This document shows, piece after piece, positions 60,928-64,000 of a stretch of 64,000 nt of DNA. This DNA is from CAZPHU01 sp964586285. GTDB lineage: Bacteria; Fibrobacterota; Chitinivibrionia; Chitinivibrionales; CAYFVL01. Where the stretch lies: the NCBI GenBank assembly GCA_964586285.1, contig CAZPHU010000004.1, positions 1 through 64,000 on the forward strand. The letters run 5' to 3'. The notes under the pieces are model-generated. The model was not told the origin of the DNA, made no database searches, and saw nothing but the letters and a program-made list of their open reading frames with translations. Made by a program: the position numbers and the translations under genes. Position 1 is the stretch's first letter. Each line of letters opens with the position of its first letter.

Positions 60928-62100
60928 TCAATCGATCGGAGCCGGCTCTTTCGCCACAGATTCTTTTTTTCCTTTTGACCTGAACTCTTTGGGAGACACT
61001 CCGAATCTCTCTCTGAAAGTTCTGCTGAAATGACTGATATTTTTATAACCGACCGATATGGCTATTTCGGTCACCTGCTTATCCGTCTCTTTAAGCAGCC
61101 GTGATGCTTCATTGAGGCGAAGCTGATTGAGATAGCCTTTGAAATTCGTATCGAGATACTTTCGGATCAGAAGGGAGGCATCCTTGCGCTGGATTCCGGT
61201 TTGATGGGCGAGAATATCAATCGTGATGTCGGAAACGAAGTAATTTTGGGCCATATAGGTCACCAGCCGCTCCAGCCGCTCTTCATCATCGGATTTGAGA
61301 TTCACCTTTGTATAGGCTGAAAGAGCCTTGGTCCTGACTCCCTTCAACATGTTGGATTCGGCCCATTTCATTGCCGTAAGCAATAAAAGCGCTCCCAGAG
61401 TCAGAAGCCACATCAAAGCGGCAAATATCTGAATAGCTGCTTTCACTAACCGATTTTGGCCCGTGAGAGTAATCGAACTCAGTTGGCCGGTGACGGTCTC
61501 CTGATTGTATGGCGAGGTAGACAGCCCGTTAAGAATTTCTATATGATTTACCGCCCTGAACCTGTCCTCTCTTTCAACTTCCGGGACATCGTGCTGAATT
61601 TTCCACCAGGCGGGCACCGTAAAGTCGTTGAGGCTAAAAGAGGCGACCTTACCGGTTTTACCGGGTCTGTACTCCTTCTCATAGTACCTGTATGTGTTTG
61701 GATTGGATGTGTCGGTGAGGGTTGGATCGAATGATTTGAGAAACAGCCTGACAGCATCCGAGTTATCCATGGTCAGTCTCACGTGAATGCTGTCAAAGCC
61801 CGAAAGGTCATTGCCTCCCGAAGCTGAGTCGGACAGATACAGCTTGAAGCCCGCGTATGGGTACTTAAACCCGGGTTTAAGGGTGTAGGAAAATTTTGCG
61901 GTATTTCTATACTCCAGATCTATTTGCGAATGCCCTCCTTCCCATTGATCCGAAACAGACTCCACTCTGATATCGGTGGAAGGGAAAAGGGTAAATGAGA
62001 TACTGTTGAAAAACTTAAGCCGGACTATCCCACCGATTGTAACAACAAGCGAGAGTCCCAGAAGAACACAGCAAATCCCCCAGGCGGATTTCTTATTCAT
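60928..62100 (-). CDS. Membrane-spanning AraC-family regulator with extracytoplasmic sensor
   Basis: 390 residues from ATG 62100 (TTG 27 bases earlier is possible). A transmembrane helix (about 8-29) is followed by an extracytoplasmic beta-sandwich (about 30-220) that looks like a CIA30/galactose-binding-type fold (KYPYAGFKLYLSD, FDSIHVRLTMDNSDAVRLFLKSFDPT). A second helix (about 228-252) leads to a cytoplasmic AraC DNA-binding domain (about 290-375: TEIAISVGYKNISHFSRTFRERFGVSPKEFR). It lies 216 bases upstream of the GH8 gene on the same strand. This is a one-component sensor able to read an external sugar and bind DNA at the membrane. Control of GH8 is inferred from position. Confidence 0.88.
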   Translation of the reverse strand: MNKKSAWGICCVLLGLSLVVTIGGIVRLKFFNSISFTLFPSTDIRVESVSDQWEGGHSQIDLEYRNTAKFSYTLKPGFKYPYAGFKLYLSDSASGGNDLSGFDSIHVRLTMDNSDAVRLFLKSFDPTLTDTSNPNTYRYYEKEYRPGKTGKVASFSLNDFTVPAWWKIQHDVPEVEREDRFRAVNHIEILNGLSTSPYNQETVTGQLSSITLTGQNRLVKAAIQIFAALMWLLTLGALLLLTAMKWAESNMLKGVRTKALSAYTKVNLKSDDEERLERLVTYMAQNYFVSDITIDILAHQTGIQRKDASLLIRKYLDTNFKGYLNQLRLNEASRLLKETDKQVTEIAISVGYKNISHFSRTFRERFGVSPKEFRSKGKKESVAKEPAPID

Positions 62101-62362
62101 TGCAAGCACATTTCTTTGAAAACGCAAGACAGGTCAGCAATTGTGACACCCTTAAAGGATCATTCAAAAAGCTCGATCTTTCAGGCTGCAATATTTATGA
62201 TAACATATAGGTAACCGCAATGCCCATCTCGGTTCAAAACAGATCGGAGACCGGGATGCATTTTATAATTTCGGGCGTCGCCTGTTTTTTATGTACAATC
62301 ACACATACGACACTTCAGGGTATCCAATATCGTCACATGTTAGAAAAACCGGGAGGACAAGT

Positions 62363-62416
62363 ATGAATTTCTTGAAAAAGTTTACGGCTCCGGCTTTAGA
62401 TCTGCAGAACCGTTGA
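62363..62416 (+). CDS. Candidate 17-residue peptide, uncertain
   Basis: ATG to TGA encodes MNFLKKFTAPALDLQNR after an excellent GGGAGGACAAGT ribosome binding site. It may be a leader peptide, a remnant of a degraded gene, or chance. No downstream gene on this strand for it to attenuate. Confidence 0.25.
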   Translation: MNFLKKFTAPALDLQNR

Positions 62417-62536
62417 TAAGATTAGCTCTTTGATACAGTCGTTTACACTGAATGTAAAGAATTAACTTAGGAGCACACATTTAGGCATCTGCCTTTTAGA
62501 TTAACCACCAAGAGGTAAAAACCCAATAGGAAAAAA

Positions 62537-62567
62537 GAAGTAAAAAGCGCATGAGCTCTCATGCGCT
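62537..62567 (-). terminator. Intrinsic terminator of the RRM gene
   Basis: Palindrome AGCGCATGAG/CTCATGCGCT around two bases, followed on the minus strand by TTTTTACTTCTTTTTT. It lies 21 bases after the RRM stop. Confidence 0.88.
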
Positions 62568-62587
62568 CATTACATTCACGACCGTTA

Positions 62588-62866
62588 TTACCAGCGATTC
62601 CTTGAAGGCCTGCTGGTTCTTTCCGGTTTAGGACGAGCCTCATTAACGGTCAGATTACGTCCCTTGAAATCTTTTCCGTTAAGTTCAGCGATTGCCGATT
62701 CAGCCTGACTGCTTTGAGGCATCTCAATGAAGCCGAAACCCTTTGATCTTCCCGTCATTTTGTCGGTGATAACAGCCGCCGAAGAGACTTCACCGTACTG
62801 CGAGAAAAGATCTTGCAGATCATTCTGAGTCACATTGTAAGAGAGGTTGCCAACATAAATGTTCAT
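62588..62866 (-). CDS. Single-RRM RNA-binding protein (92 aa)
   Basis: 92 residues from the ATG at 62866 (GGTGGG upstream; an upstream in-frame extension of 27 codons is not supported). One RNA recognition motif with RNP2 IYVGNLSY and RNP1 SKGFGFIEM, then a basic Arg/Pro/Ser tail (RPKPERTSRPSRNRW). Bacterial single-RRM proteins (Rbp type, known in cyanobacteria and many FCB and Deltaproteobacteria) bind RNA and often respond to cold. A DEAD-box helicase gene lies 275 bases upstream on the same strand, so a joint RNA-remodelling role is plausible. Confidence 0.95.
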   Translation of the reverse strand: MNIYVGNLSYNVTQNDLQDLFSQYGEVSSAAVITDKMTGRSKGFGFIEMPQSSQAESAIAELNGKDFKGRNLTVNEARPKPERTSRPSRNRW

Positions 62867-63141
62867 ACGAAACCCACCATCGATTCTGTGCCATCGAAAA
62901 AGTTCCGCCGAAAGCCATATCTGGCACAGAATATGGTATCGACGCACTGGTTACCCAGCGTGAGAAAATTATTTAAATCAACATTTAACAATATAATCTT
63001 TTTATAAATAAGAAATGTTTAATTTTTGTTATTTTTTCTATCTCGTGTACCTGCAATTTACATGCCGATGACTTATCAAACAATACTCGGGACAGTTCAA
63101 ATGTAAAACCCCTGCAAAATCTCAGCCAATATCCGTCGCGA

Positions 63142-64000
63142 TTAATACTTTTTGGACCACCTGTTTGCCCCAAGGCGGATTCTTTTACCTCCACCCCTTG
63201 CCTGACTCTTGTACATACCCTGCTCTTCAAGCACCGAACTTTCGCATTTCAAATACTCGAAACCGGGATAGCGGTTTACCATGAAACGCTTCCCGATAAG
63301 CCGTTCGATACTGCGAACATGCTTGTGTTCGTCGTCGCAGACAAATGTTATCGCCTTTCCGAGGGCCTCACCACGACCGGTTCTTCCGATGCGGTGGATG
63401 TAGTCCTGGGCAAAAAGCGGCGCGTCAAAGTTGACAACGTGACTAATGCCTTCGACATCTATTCCCCGTGCGGCAATATCGGTTGCCACAAGAACCTTGT
63501 ACTTCCCATTCCTGAACCCGTCAAGCACACGCCTGCGCTGAGACTGCGTCCTGTCGGCGTGAAGCGCGGCGCTGCGAAACCCCCCGGCGCAGAGTTTTCT
63601 CGATAAACAGTCGGCACCAGACTTGGTCCTTGAGAAAACAAGCACCTTCTGAGTCGGCTCTTTTTCCAGAATATGCGGAAGAAGATCGTTCTTTTGCCGG
63701 TGGGAAATGGTATAGAAATGCTGCTCGACGGTCTGAGCCGGAGAGCAGGGTTTTCCTATCTCTACAACCTTGGGCTCGACCTGAATCTCTGAAATAAGCT
63801 TACGAATCTCCGGCGACATTGTGGCCGAAAATAACATCGTCTGACGTTTGCGAGGTATGGCTTTGATAATTCTTCTCACATCCTTTATGAAACCCATATC
63901 ATACATCCTGTCGGCTTCATCAAGAATGAGAATCTCTACACGCGAAAGATCGATAGTGCGGCGTCCGATATGGTCAAGCAGACGCCCCGGGGTCGCGGCG
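63142..64000 (-). CDS. DEAD-box RNA helicase, RhlE type (5' end beyond window)
   Basis: Partial: the C-terminal 286 residues are present; the N-terminus lies past the right edge. Reading in from the edge gives ATPGRLLDHI (motif Ib) and ILILDEADRMYDMGF (motif II, DEAD), then LFSATMSP (III), VLVFSRTKSGADCL (IV), VATDIAARGIDVEGISHVVNFD (V) and YIHRIGRTGRG (VI). A short basic, Gly-rich tail follows (SQARGGGKRIRLGANRW), typical of RhlE. Unwinds RNA duplexes with ATP. Its stop is 275 bases before the RRM gene on the same strand. Confidence 0.97.
   Translation of the reverse strand, partial: AATPGRLLDHIGRRTIDLSRVEILILDEADRMYDMGFIKDVRRIIKAIPRKRQTMLFSATMSPEIRKLISEIQVEPKVVEIGKPCSPAQTVEQHFYTISHRQKNDLLPHILEKEPTQKVLVFSRTKSGADCLSRKLCAGGFRSAALHADRTQSQRRRVLDGFRNGKYKVLVATDIAARGIDVEGISHVVNFDAPLFAQDYIHRIGRTGRGEALGKAITFVCDDEHKHVRSIERLIGKRFMVNRYPGFEYLKCESSVLEEQGMYKSQARGGGKRIRLGANRWSKKY

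Larger units (their letters stand above)
62101..62587. other. Intergenic region
   Basis: 487 bases between the AraC regulator and the RRM gene. It holds the RRM terminator and a 17-codon frame with a good ribosome binding site (both listed). Otherwise nothing recognised. Confidence 0.45.

Overview
This looks like a chromosomal contig from a Gram-negative, anaerobic-leaning polysaccharide degrader. Fibrobacterota or a neighbour in the FCB group is my best guess. The support is a secreted GH8 enzyme ending in a T9SS-like sorting tail, secreted proteins with ELWxxDGT, PKD and CBM3-like parts, signal peptides on beta-barrel-like proteins, pyruvate phosphate dikinase, and a split class I fumarase next to malic enzyme. 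I assign this from gene content only; no rRNA or marker phylogeny is available here. There are two 100-base N gaps (3252-3351 and 57768-57867). No phage, insertion sequence, CRISPR array or reverse transcriptase was seen.

Layout. 1-11.9 kb is an envelope and cell-surface island. It holds a LysM lytic transglycosylase, a small beta-barrel-like protein, two tandem proteins that each join a secreted N-terminal domain, a Gly-X-Y collagen stalk and a C-terminal FGE-sulfatase/C-type-lectin-like head, a lipoprotein with FecR-like, PKD and FGE-like domains, and a 59-residue SAP protein. 11.9-18.7 kb carries GH65 phosphorylase and HAD phosphatase genes, a possible 36-residue gene, and a 940-residue secreted multidomain protein. 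19.5-31.5 kb is metabolism: malic enzyme and split fumarase, then a FecR-domain/barrel-like protein overlapping nadC-birA-coaX, an MscS channel, the NAD(P)HX repair enzyme, an RNA 2',3'-cyclic phosphodiesterase and a PHP-domain hydrolase.

31.5-47.4 kb holds ppdK, an operon with a GH57-like protein that appears to have lost its catalytic residues plus a STAS-transmembrane protein and a lytic transglycosylase, a 1612-residue TPR solenoid, an RpoD/RpoS-type sigma factor, an orphan periplasmic sensor-like membrane protein and a MEMO1-AMMECR1 fusion. 47.8-53.8 kb is a six-gene minus-strand polyamine operon. Its order is PAS histidine kinase, response regulator with a C-terminal GHKL ATPase, SAM decarboxylase, spermidine synthase, ornithine-type decarboxylase and a second spermidine synthase. 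54-64 kb has argJ, tRNA-Lys(CTT), an AraC regulator, a VOC protein, a 20-bp tandem repeat broken by the second gap, trmO, a GH8 xylanase-type enzyme next to a membrane-anchored AraC regulator, an RRM protein and a DEAD-box helicase cut by the window edge.

Most interesting leads: the collagen-lectin (collectin-like) paralogues, the polyamine operon wired to an unusual two-component pair, the apparently dead GH57 operon with a STAS-transmembrane protein and transglycosylase, and the GH8 enzyme paired with a membrane-spanning AraC sensor. Intergenic stretches over 300 bases are entered individually.
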